A stretch of DNA of 24,305 nucleotides, taken from CAZPAN01 sp964581165. Lineage in GTDB: Bacteria; Actinomycetota; Coriobacteriia; Coriobacteriales; CADBOM01. This document shows, piece after piece, positions 6,339-13,214 of this stretch (the first letter of the stretch is position 1; every line of letters begins with the position of its first letter). A program made the position numbers and the translations under genes. The stretch lies in NCBI GenBank assembly GCA_964581165.1, contig CAZOMM010000027.1, positions 1-24,305 of the forward strand. The letters are read 5' to 3'. Below the pieces are notes generated by a model. It did no database searches and was not told where the DNA came from. It was given only the letters and a program-made list of their open reading frames with translations.

Positions 6339-7853
6339 ATGCAAATTGAAATTGTCAATACAGATGGCTCCATAGTAGTAGAAGCTTCCGAAGATCAAAC
6401 GGTTCTGTCAGTTCTTCAAAACCATGGCATTCATCTTAATGCGATGTGCGGAGGAGCTGGTGTTTGTGGAAAATGCAAGGTCTTGCTTCGTACAGAAGAA
6501 GGACTTGGATATCATCTCGCATGCCAATGCAATGTTAGCCAAGGAATGAAAATCATTATTGAACAAGACAATGTGATGTCCATTTCTGAAAGTGGCTTTT
6601 CGGCTCCATACGAGATAGATAAAGGTGTCGATGGAGAGTATGGTCTAGCCATAGATATAGGAACCACAACTGTGGTTTGTCATCTACATTCCCTTGCCGA
6701 TGGAAAAAGGCTGGCAAGTGCAAGCTGTCCCAACCCGCAGATTGTGTTTGGCGGCGATGTAATTAGCAGGATCACAGCCTCTATGAATGGGAAACTTCCC
6801 CAGCTTACCGATGCTATTCTCACAGGCTTAGCAAAGCTTAAGGCCCAAGCCTGTGCAAGTGCTGGAATTGAGGGAATAGAGCCTGTTAAGGCTGTTGTTG
6901 CTGGAAACACTGTTATGCAACATATTGCCGCTGGGCTTTCTCCCGACTCAATTGGTGTTAACCCATTTATCCCTGAGTCTCTTTTTGGTGATGAGCACAA
7001 CATCAATGATGTATGTGCCAACACCTATATGATGCCCTGCGTTGCTGGATACGTTGGAGGAGACATCACTGCAGGCATTGTTGCCACAGGACTCAACCGC
7101 AAAGAAAAACCCTGCTTGATGGTAGATGTGGGAACCAACGGCGAGATGGTTTTGGGAGACAAAAATGGAATGATCTCCTGTGCTACAGCAGCTGGTCCTG
7201 CATTTGAAGGTGCCAATATCGAATGCGGAATGCCTGCAGGCCCAGGTGGTATTTCTAAGGTCAAAATAAAAGATGGGGAGTTACATCTCGATGTTATTGG
7301 AGATATCGAGCCAATAGGAATCTGCGGTTCGGGACTTATCGACATCCTAGCGATAATGCTTGAACTTGGAGTAATCGATGAGACCGGGCTTATCCTCGAC
7401 CAAGACGATGTTGATCCTAGTCTTGCTCAGTACATTGACGAGATAAACGGCGACAATGTGATTTATCTGTCGCGCAAAAACAATGTCTATATAACTCAAA
7501 AAGATGTGCGCAATATTCAGCTAGCCAAGGCGGCAATTTGCGCTGGTATTTATACTTTGCTCGATGAGCAGCAGATTAGCGTAGATGACGTAGAAGTCCT
7601 TTATGTTGCAGGTGGTTTTGGAAGCCATATCGACATTGCAAACGCCATGCGTATTGGAATTTTCCCTGCAGAGCTAATAGATCGAACAGAATCTGTAGGA
7701 AATTCCGCTGGCGAAGGCGCAACAAATGTGCTCATATCTGCGCAAGCCCGAGAAGAGCTGCTGCAAATTATGGATAAGTGTGGGTATATAGAACTTTCTA
7801 CATCTGCAAGATTTAATGAACATTATGTAGAACAGATGATGTTTGAGGAGTAG
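6339..7853 (+). CDS. RamA-like corrinoid reductive activator (2Fe-2S ferredoxin plus ASKHA domain, DUF4445)
   Basis: A 504-residue protein that probably reduces inactive Co(II) corrinoid to Co(I) with ATP, re-arming the corrinoid protein encoded divergently. An N-terminal ferredoxin-like domain has cysteines 37, 43, 46 and 62 (CGGAGVCGKC then C), a plant-type [2Fe-2S] set. The ASKHA-type ATPase region follows, with the phosphate-1 motif LAIDIGTTTVVCHL near 103, MVDVGTNGEM near 264, GICGSGLIDI near 328 and VAGGFGSHIDI near 427. This matches the COG3894 family, whose studied members are RamA and the RACE activators. An AGGGGAAGG ribosome binding site precedes the ATG. DUF2284 follows 39 bp downstream, so co-transcription is likely. 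Confidence 0.9.
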   Translation: MQIEIVNTDGSIVVEASEDQTVLSVLQNHGIHLNAMCGGAGVCGKCKVLLRTEEGLGYHLACQCNVSQGMKIIIEQDNVMSISESGFSAPYEIDKGVDGEYGLAIDIGTTTVVCHLHSLADGKRLASASCPNPQIVFGGDVISRITASMNGKLPQLTDAILTGLAKLKAQACASAGIEGIEPVKAVVAGNTVMQHIAAGLSPDSIGVNPFIPESLFGDEHNINDVCANTYMMPCVAGYVGGDITAGIVATGLNRKEKPCLMVDVGTNGEMVLGDKNGMISCATAAGPAFEGANIECGMPAGPGGISKVKIKDGELHLDVIGDIEPIGICGSGLIDILAIMLELGVIDETGLILDQDDVDPSLAQYIDEINGDNVIYLSRKNNVYITQKDVRNIQLAKAAICAGIYTLLDEQQISVDDVEVLYVAGGFGSHIDIANAMRIGIFPAELIDRTESVGNSAGEGATNVLISAQAREELLQIMDKCGYIELSTSARFNEHYVEQMMFEE

Positions 7854-7868
7854 GCCAAAAATTGGCTT
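7852..7868 (+). terminator. Small hairpin between the RamA-like gene and DUF2284
   Basis: Starting within the TAG stop of the RamA-like gene, GCCAA (7854-7858) pairs with TTGGC (7862-7866) around AAA, extended by a G-U and an A-T pair and followed by TTTAAGGAG. It is short, and it sits just before the next ribosome binding site. It could be a leaky terminator or mRNA-processing hairpin. Confidence 0.35.
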
Positions 7869-7892
7869 TAAGGAGCCGGAGGTAAACAAGGG

Positions 7893-8438
7893 ATGATTCA
7901 AGAAGAAAAGCTTGCCAAAGTGGTTGAACTTGCCAAAGAGCATGGTTTTGAGTGCATAGGCACAACAACAGCAGATAAGCTAAGGGTTCGCGAAGAAGTA
8001 CGCGACATGTGCTCGGCGGATAAGTGCAAAAGCTACGACCAAAATTGGGCTTGCCCTCCTGCGTGCGGCACTATAGAGCACTTTAGGGATGAGATTGCGA
8101 AGCGCAAAGATGTTGTAGTTTTTCAGACAGTTGGTGAGCTGGAGGATGAGTTTGACATCGACACAATGATTGACACCAGTGAACTTCACAAAGAGCGTAT
8201 CCCAGAATTTGTTAAAGATGTTCGGGAGCATATTCCCGATTGCCTAGTACTTGCAGCAGGGGCTTGTACTATCTGCGATAAGTGCTCTTACCCCGATAAT
8301 CCCTGCAGATTCCCCTCTCGCATGTTTGTATCTATGGAAGCATCGGGTTTGGTTGTAAGCGATGTTTGCACTGCTGCAGATATTCCTTATAACCATGGAT
8401 CTGATCATATTGCCTACGTTAGCTGCATCGTGATTTAA
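7893..8438 (+). CDS. DUF2284 cysteine-rich metal-binding protein
   Basis: A 181-residue protein with the DUF2284 pattern. An N-terminal CSADKCKSYDQNWACPPACG block (residues 40-59) and a C-terminal CTICDKCSYPDNPCRFPSRM block (residues 124-143) suggest one or more iron-sulfur clusters. The first half reads Cys...Cys...tyr...WxCPP, typical of this family. Function is unknown; members often occur next to corrinoid methyltransferase genes, as here. An extra GGAGG lies about 11 nt before the ATG. Its stop is echoed 76 bp downstream by the repeat at 8435-8521. Confidence 0.85.
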   Translation: MIQEEKLAKVVELAKEHGFECIGTTTADKLRVREEVRDMCSADKCKSYDQNWACPPACGTIEHFRDEIAKRKDVVVFQTVGELEDEFDIDTMIDTSELHKERIPEFVKDVREHIPDCLVLAAGACTICDKCSYPDNPCRFPSRMFVSMEASGLVVSDVCTAADIPYNHGSDHIAYVSCIVI

Positions 8439-8521
8439 GGGATCCTCTCTTTTGATCCTTTTGGCTCTTTTGGCGGATCCCCTCTTTTGGTCCTTTTGGC
8501 GGATCCCCTCTTAAGGGATCC
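8435..8521. repeat. Repeat cluster after DUF2284, copying its stop region
   Basis: A perfect 20-bp direct repeat occurs at 8467-8486 and 8493-8512 (26-bp period). The 11-bp string TTAAGGGATCC that includes the DUF2284 stop (8435-8445) recurs at 8511-8521. GGATCC/GGGATCC palindromes occur several times, and TCCGC-TTCA-GCGGA with CTCCGCTTTT follows at about 8519-8542, a weak terminator candidate. The copy of the stop is out of frame (76-bp offset). Beyond this block to 8660 I see nothing else definable. Confidence 0.8.
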
Positions 8522-8662
8522 GCTTCAGCGGACTCCGCTTTTAGAGGACTCCGGCAACGAACAGTACCAACAAACAGCGCCAATAGGCAAAACCTATAGG
8601 CAAGGCCTATAATCCCCACCAGCGATCACTTAAGCGTTCTAGAAAACACCTGAGCTTGTGTC

Positions 8663-8691
8663 TTGCGTTTATGTCTGCGTTTATGTGATAT
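8663..8691 (+). promoter_or_regulatory. Possible promoter of tRNA-Ser
   Basis: TTGCGT (8663-8668), 17 bp, then TGATAT (8686-8691), ending 13 bp before the tRNA. The -10 match is weak. The element includes a direct repeat TGCGTTTATGT at two adjacent positions. Called only because of spacing and position. Confidence 0.35.
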
Positions 8692-8704
8692 CTTGTTGGA
8701 GTTC

Positions 8705-8797
8705 GGAAGGGTGGCAGAGTGGTTGAATGCGACGGTCTTGAAAACCGTTGAGCGGGCGGCCCCCGTTCCGAGGGTTCGAATCCCTCCCCTTCCGCCA
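8705..8797 (+). tRNA. tRNA-Ser (TGA)
   Basis: A 93-nt class II tRNA with encoded CCA. The acceptor GGAAGGG pairs with CCCTTCC, and the anticodon loop CTTGAAA gives TGA. A long variable arm (GCGGGCGGCCCCCGTTC) is typical of serine tRNAs, and the T arm has GGGTTCGAATCCC. No clear terminator follows before the opposing NMO-like gene. Confidence 0.97.
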
Positions 8798-8851
8798 CTT
8801 TTGTATCTGCGGCCTAGGGCCAGAGGCAGTATTAACTCCCTCTTAATTTGC

Positions 8852-8878
8852 TAATGCGTTTAATGCGTTTAATCACTT
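8852..8878. repeat. 3 x 9-bp tandem repeat carrying the stop of the NMO-like gene in phase
   Basis: TAATGCGTT (8852-8860), TAATGCGTT (8861-8869) and TAATCACTT (8870-8878) are contiguous 9-bp units. On the minus strand the gene ends Ser-Asp-TAA (8869-8871) and the frame continues Thr-His-TAA (8860-8862), Thr-His-TAG (8851-8853). This gives three in-frame stops with a 3-codon period. Confidence 0.85.
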
Positions 8879-9939
8879 ATTAAAACCGCGTCATTATCCT
8901 CGATAAATCTTTTATGCATACCGGCAATAATCTGCTCGGCCTCGGCTACAGTAGATTCAATAATCTCCCTGCAGCTGAGCACCTTGTCAATACGTCCAAT
9001 TGCCTGTCCAGACCAGAATAGCCCCTTGTTAGTGTCGCCTTGCAGCAGGCCCTGCTCAAACTTGGGCATCCCATCGCACCACTGAATTGGATCCATCCCG
9101 ATCTTCCACATAAACCTAGCCAGCTTCCAAAGCTCCTTAAAACCTGGGTGTGTTGCCTTGGTTTCTTTGTACATAGAAAACGGAATCTTCCAAGGATGGG
9201 CCTTCCAGGTGCGATGTTTTCCAATACCATCTCCTTGGATAACATTACAAAACACGCCATCGTATTTATTGGATCGAATGGGATCATCCTCAGACTTAGT
9301 TTTGAGCCACTCCATTGCTTCAAGGGGAATGGTAGATTCGGCACTAATAGCAAAGCGTGTTCCCATGCCAATACCTTCTGCTCCCATTGCAAGAGCAGCG
9401 GCAAGTCCGCGACCATCGGTAAAGCCGCCGGAAGCCACCACGGGAATATCCAGCTTTTCTACTGCCTTCATGGTAAGCACTGTAGTTCCAAGCTTGCCTG
9501 GATGCCCTCCACCTTCTTGGCCATGAATGATCACTGCATCTGCCAAGCCTTTTTGAACCAATCTCGTGCCGTGATGTACGCGGCCAATAGTTGGGATGTA
9601 AATAACATCTTTGGGCTTATCGATACCCAAAAAAGAGAATGGATCTCTAATTGCAGACCCCCAAACAGGAACCTTTTCTTCGATCCACACATCAACGTAG
9701 TCCCTAATATGAGGAACCAAGGGAGAAACATTAACGCCAAAAGGTTTATTGCCAATATGTTCTTTGATCCAGCGAATCTGCTCACGGTACTCGTCTACTG
9801 TGATATTAGCCAATGGAAGAAAGCCCAGTCCTCCGGCCTCAGCCACAGCAACGATCATTTTTGGATTGACAACATTGGCCATACCACATTGAATGATCGG
9901 ATGCTTTATCCCTAATAGCTCTGTTAACCTCGTTTTCAT
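8869..9939 (-). CDS. NMO / FabK-like FMN-dependent oxidoreductase
   Basis: A 356-residue TIM-barrel flavoprotein of the nitronate monooxygenase/2-nitropropane dioxygenase and FabK superfamily. Visible markers are IKHPIIQCGMANV near the start, AGGLGFLP, FGVNVSPL near 67, HGQEGGGHPG near 138 (the region holding the catalytic His in NMOs), VASGGFTDGRG with the FMN phosphate site, and AMGAEGIGMGTRF. It is last in the EthD/acyl-CoA dehydrogenase/NMO group. In an apparently anaerobic organism an O2-using activity seems unlikely. A FabK-like enoyl-thioester reductase or nitro-compound redox role is more plausible (inference). The ATG at 9939 has only a distant AGGAG (about 12 nt). Confidence 0.85.
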   Translation of the reverse strand: MKTRLTELLGIKHPIIQCGMANVVNPKMIVAVAEAGGLGFLPLANITVDEYREQIRWIKEHIGNKPFGVNVSPLVPHIRDYVDVWIEEKVPVWGSAIRDPFSFLGIDKPKDVIYIPTIGRVHHGTRLVQKGLADAVIIHGQEGGGHPGKLGTTVLTMKAVEKLDIPVVASGGFTDGRGLAAALAMGAEGIGMGTRFAISAESTIPLEAMEWLKTKSEDDPIRSNKYDGVFCNVIQGDGIGKHRTWKAHPWKIPFSMYKETKATHPGFKELWKLARFMWKIGMDPIQWCDGMPKFEQGLLQGDTNKGLFWSGQAIGRIDKVLSCREIIESTVAEAEQIIAGMHKRFIEDNDAVLISD

Positions 9940-10033
9940 TAGTTTTCCATTCTCCTTCTTGCCTAAGATTTTGTTGTTATCCCTGCCAATAGAGCCTTCC
10001 GACCAGTTTTTTGCATGGCTTGGCCAAGGCGAA

Positions 10034-10105
10034 TTTTAGCCTTAGTTTTTAGGCCTTATTGCAAAAAACAATACTTTTTAGCTTGATTTGATCTGTTAGC
10101 CTTGT
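10034..10105. repeat. Degenerate copies of the acyl-CoA dehydrogenase 3' end
   Basis: TTAGCCTTG at the gene end (stop at 10096-10098) is echoed downstream as TTAGCTTGA at 10078, TTAGGCCTTA at 10049 and TTAGCCTTAG at 10036, with a further TTAG at 10042. The copies at 10078, 10042 and 10036 are in frame with the real stop (offsets 18, 54, 60); the one at 10049 is not. They occupy part of the 156-bp gap to the NMO-like gene; the remaining 9940-10033 shows nothing else clear. Confidence 0.55.
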
Positions 10106-11259
10106 TCGGCTCGTTTGGAAAAGTCCTTAAGGATTTGCTTTCCAGCTCCTCTAATCATCATCTCGTCGCTTCCGCCCGAGATACGAACCTCACGAAGATC
10201 ACGCCAAATCTGCGAAACCCTGTTGCTTTCGTAATAAGAAGAGCCTCCAAATATCTGCATTGCATCGTCTGCTACCTGACATGCAGATCGTGCGCAGTAA
10301 AGCTTAATAAGTGAACTGTCTATACGAAGTGACTGCCCATTGTCTTTTTTCCAAGCAGCTTCTAAAACCATGCGCCGCATGTTGTCTACCTTTATGCGCA
10401 TGTCTACGATTTTTTCTTGGATGAGTTGATTGCTGCCAATAGGCTTAGCAAATTGCAGTCTGGAATTAGCCCTATCACAGGCAAGCGAGTAGGCTTCATA
10501 TGCTTGGGCATAACAAAACGCTGCAAGCAATGTTCGCTCGGTTTCCATGCTGCCCATCATTACCTTAAAACCCTCGCCCTTGGCACCAACTCTGGCAGAT
10601 TCATCCACCTCAACATCTTTGAACCACAGATGGCAATCGGTATATAGCTTGCCACCTATTTTGTGCAGTGGCTTTATGGCTACACCTTCTGCATCGCTAG
10701 GAACCATGTAAATGCTCATCTGTTCAAAGGGCTTTTTGTCTGCAAGATCAGCTTCGCGAGCAATCACCAAAAAGTAGGGAGCATAATCGGCATGCATGAT
10801 CATGGTTTTTTCGCCGTTGATCACAAGCTTGCCATCTCGCTGTGTGACAGAGGTTTGATAATCGGAATCTGAGCCAGCCAAAGGCTCAGTAAAAGCTAGG
10901 GCAAAAGGCACATTGCCATCTGACATTGCCTTTATGCAAAGATCCATCTGTTCTTGACTTCCAAAAGTAGATATATACATAGGTCCTACGGTTTTGCCCA
11001 CTGTATAAGGAAGTCCTCTTTCGCCAAATCTCATGCAAACCAAAACAAGTTCACTTAATGTGCTGCTGCGTCCTCCATATTTTTCGGGCAGACCGAGCTT
11101 GCCAAATGGCGATTCAAATACAGCCTTGTAAAATTCCTTCGGATAACTGCACAATTCATAGCACTTATCAAAGTAGGATTTGTCAAAACCGCAGGAGTCA
11201 ATCCATAAATCCAGATCTTCTAAAAGCTTGGCTTCGCTTTGACTTAGACTAAAATCCAT
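10096..11259 (-). CDS. CaiA-like acyl-CoA dehydrogenase
   Basis: A 387-residue FAD acyl-CoA dehydrogenase/reductase. Its ends resemble E. coli CaiA (crotonobetainyl-CoA reductase) closely: MDFSLSQSEA at the start, QLIQEKIVDMRIKVDNMRR near 278-296, EAAWKKDNGQ, and SGGSDEMMIRGAGKQILKD near the end. The substrate/FAD segment AFTEPLAGSDSD is at 122-133. The usual catalytic Glu of medium/short-chain enzymes (YEGT) is Gly here (SGGSDE, 361-366). Glu241 in METERTLLA occupies the alternative base position used by isovaleryl-CoA and long-chain dehydrogenases. I chose the ATG at 11259 (AAGGG upstream) over a TTG at 11277. It starts 18 bp after the EthD-like gene and likely forms one unit with it. Substrate unknown. 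Confidence 0.9.
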   Translation of the reverse strand: MDFSLSQSEAKLLEDLDLWIDSCGFDKSYFDKCYELCSYPKEFYKAVFESPFGKLGLPEKYGGRSSTLSELVLVCMRFGERGLPYTVGKTVGPMYISTFGSQEQMDLCIKAMSDGNVPFALAFTEPLAGSDSDYQTSVTQRDGKLVINGEKTMIMHADYAPYFLVIAREADLADKKPFEQMSIYMVPSDAEGVAIKPLHKIGGKLYTDCHLWFKDVEVDESARVGAKGEGFKVMMGSMETERTLLAAFCYAQAYEAYSLACDRANSRLQFAKPIGSNQLIQEKIVDMRIKVDNMRRMVLEAAWKKDNGQSLRIDSSLIKLYCARSACQVADDAMQIFGGSSYYESNRVSQIWRDLREVRISGGSDEMMIRGAGKQILKDFSKRAEQG

Positions 11260-11277
11260 TTTGCTCGCCCTTAACAA

Positions 11278-11598
11278 CTAGTACACAATCTGAGGCATCT
11301 GCGATGCCACAATATTTACGAATGAGATATCGGGAGTAACATCGGTGAAGTTGGCTATATCTGCCAGCAGTCTTTCGGAATGCTCATCGAGTGCTGCATG
11401 ATAGGCTTCTTCGGATTCATATAGAAGGGCAGTAACTACTGCATATTTGGAGTCATCGTCCTCGCAGGTTTCGACCAACATCCCCTTGCATGCTCCAGCT
11501 GCAAGCTCATTGCTAGTAGCTAGGTGTCCATTAATGTAGTAGTCCATATCAAAACGCATATCAGGTTTTTTGGGGTAGCAAATCTTCATAGCGATCAC
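11278..11598 (-). CDS. EthD-like small protein (dimeric alpha/beta barrel type)
   Basis: A 106-residue protein with an MKICYPKKPDMRFDMDYYINGHL start. The pattern 'hxxYPxxxxxxFDxxYYxxxHL' is characteristic of the EthD/ferredoxin-like stress-barrel family (PF07110). These small proteins form alpha/beta barrels and are found beside oxidative or flavin-dependent degradation enzymes; biochemical roles are mostly unknown. Start is GTG at 11598 with AGGAGG 7 nt upstream, which decides it over the ATG three codons later. It lies directly upstream of the acyl-CoA dehydrogenase and after two large hairpins, so it may start its own transcript. Confidence 0.75.
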   Translation of the reverse strand: MIAMKICYPKKPDMRFDMDYYINGHLATSNELAAGACKGMLVETCEDDDSKYAVVTALLYESEEAYHAALDEHSERLLADIANFTDVTPDISFVNIVASQMPQIVY

Positions 11599-11652
11599 GA
11601 TTGTTCCTCCTATCTATCCCTTATGCTTGTCTAGCTTTAGTAGGCTTTGTTT

Positions 11653-11743
11653 AAACGAAGCTGCGGGTTCGTCGCGAGATGATTCTGGGGCTTCGTTTTC
11701 AATTTTGGGGTTCGTCTCAACTATCATAGACGAACCCCAAAAT
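11653..11743. terminator. Two consecutive strong hairpins between Fe-S gene and EthD-like gene
   Basis: A perfect 16-bp stem pairs ATTTTGGGGTTCGTCT (11702-11717) with its complement at 11728-11743 around a 10-nt loop. It begins 17 bp past the Fe-S protein stop on the minus strand. A second stem, AAACGAAGC (11653-11661) with GCTTCGTTT (11690-11698), follows at once. Both contain the string GGGTTCGTC. The first is a good bidirectional terminator; the second ends in GTTTAAAC. Together they would separate the Fe-S gene from the EthD/dehydrogenase/NMO unit, or set its relative expression. Confidence 0.75.
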
Positions 11744-11760
11744 GCAATGCGGCTTACTTG

Positions 11761-13002
11761 CTACTCTTGTGTAACTTCGGCCTCTTCTTCATCATCATCA
11801 AGAATTGTTGCGGCATAGCCAACACCTGTGATCTCTGGGTCATCGATTGCGCAAACTGTTGGTGCAGTTACCAACCAATCCTTGTCGCGAACGCAAACCA
11901 AACCAATTGCCTTGGTTGGGCACCCATACACGCAGGCACCGCAGCCCACACACTTGTTGGGATCAATTACAGGCTTGGCTTTCATCTTGCCCTGATCGTG
12001 TGCTTCCATGTCTTTGACCATGGTGATGATTCCAAACGGGCAGCGCTTGAGACAATTGCCACAGCCAACGCATTTTTCGTACTCAACATCCGCGCAAAAA
12101 CGGCTCTCCCAGAAGGAGTGCAGATTGTGCTCCCAAACTGGTCGACAAATTGCACATCCCCTAGAATCACAGCAGCAGACCTGACCAACTACCGGATAAC
12201 CACCATTAGCTGTCATAACCAGCCCACGCTGAGCAATTTCGCGGCCCTTTTCCATCGCCTCTTCTGCGCTAAGCACGGTGCCTAATCCGCGCTCAATCAG
12301 GTAGTCGAGCTCTCCATTAGGGCTAACATGCATGCAAACCGTGTTGTCAGGCTCACCAGTCTTGGGATTTTGTGACATCACATCATGGCCTGCCTGACCG
12401 GTCTCGTGATAACGAATCCAATTGCAGCAGCACTCATTTATAACTACCGCAGGTGCCCCTTTAACTATCTCGTCAAAGTCCTCAATGGGATCAAGTTCAG
12501 TGCCATCTTTGACTGTATCGGGTAGAGGGATGACCCTAATCTGGTTAGTCTCAAACTCACGCTTGCCGCTTTGCTGAGATTTGCGGAACTCCTTATCGCG
12601 ATCCTCCCACATATCGTCTACTTGGTCGGTGCTATCCCACACATCCCAGTAGTACATGAAGCGCTCCATCTCGGGAGTCTTCTCATAGTCGGTATACATC
12701 CAGTTGTAAGACATGGTGTCTTTGATGGCAATTGGATCCTCATGAAAGTAATAGACCTTGCCACGATCACGTTTGCGGGGGATGCAAACGCCTGTCAAAT
12801 CAAACCAGGCAACTCTATCTTCTACGTATTCTTTGTCTAAGCCGGTTGCTTCGATGAGCTCCTCCATTGTGCCAGGCATGGCCAAAAGAATCAGAGCTTC
12901 GTCCAAGGTTTGAACATAGGGTTCAACAATCTTTGGTCCCCACTGAGAACCTTTAAAACCAGTGCGATCACATAGCTCATCGATAGCTTCTCTGTAATCC
13001 AT
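11761..13002 (-). CDS. Cysteine-rich 2x[4Fe-4S] ferredoxin-type protein
   Basis: A 413-residue protein. The N-terminal third (about 40-90) looks like a winged-helix-type segment (AMPGTMEELIEATGLDKEYV ... GKVYYF). The middle part has unusual cysteine clusters, CCCNW (191-195), Cys223, and VCCCDSRGCAICRP (275-288). The C-terminus has two ferredoxin motifs, CVGCGNCLKRCP (311-322) and CVGCGACVYGCP (351-362), followed by an acidic tail. It is probably a cytoplasmic electron carrier or oxidoreductase subunit serving the adjacent acyl-CoA dehydrogenase and flavoprotein (inference from neighbours). Start at 13002 is chosen over an upstream in-frame ATG because of AGAGGAAGAGGA just before it. Its precise family is not one I can name. 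Confidence 0.85.
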   Translation of the reverse strand: MDYREAIDELCDRTGFKGSQWGPKIVEPYVQTLDEALILLAMPGTMEELIEATGLDKEYVEDRVAWFDLTGVCIPRKRDRGKVYYFHEDPIAIKDTMSYNWMYTDYEKTPEMERFMYYWDVWDSTDQVDDMWEDRDKEFRKSQQSGKREFETNQIRVIPLPDTVKDGTELDPIEDFDEIVKGAPAVVINECCCNWIRYHETGQAGHDVMSQNPKTGEPDNTVCMHVSPNGELDYLIERGLGTVLSAEEAMEKGREIAQRGLVMTANGGYPVVGQVCCCDSRGCAICRPVWEHNLHSFWESRFCADVEYEKCVGCGNCLKRCPFGIITMVKDMEAHDQGKMKAKPVIDPNKCVGCGACVYGCPTKAIGLVCVRDKDWLVTAPTVCAIDDPEITGVGYAATILDDDEEEAEVTQE

Positions 13003-13079
13003 CGTCCTCTTCCTCTCTTTAAAACTGCATGCTTGAGCCACCCCCATGGCTTCAAAAACCATGCAATTTTTAGTTAGTT

Positions 13080-13214
13080 GCTTCTTGGTTGTGATTAATC
13101 AGCTGACTACTTGCTTAGCTACTTAGTACTTAGTTGTAATTAACCAGCTGATCACTTGATCACTTGCTTGGTTGACTACTTACTTAGTTGCTTTAGTTAG
13201 ATAAAACTACTTAG
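13080..13214. repeat. Degenerate repeat downstream of the MFS gene, echoing its 3' end
   Basis: The MFS gene ends with CTACTTAG on the plus strand (13207-13214, including the stop). The gap beyond it contains CTACTTAG again at 13119-13126, TACTTAG at 13127, CTACTTGCTTAG at 13107 and CTACTTACTTAG at 13176. Two longer related blocks (TGATTAATCAGCTGA and TAATTAACCAGCTGAT) start near 13092 and 13138. The copies are not in one reading frame. The whole 204-bp gap to the Fe-S gene is occupied by such sequence. Confidence 0.7.

Noticed and set aside
8869..9939. True nitronate monooxygenase feeding aldehydes to the acylating dehydrogenase
   Set aside because: Attractive, since nitronate oxidation yields carbonyls, but the reaction needs O2 and the gene set looks anaerobic; kept only as an NMO/FabK-like flavoprotein.
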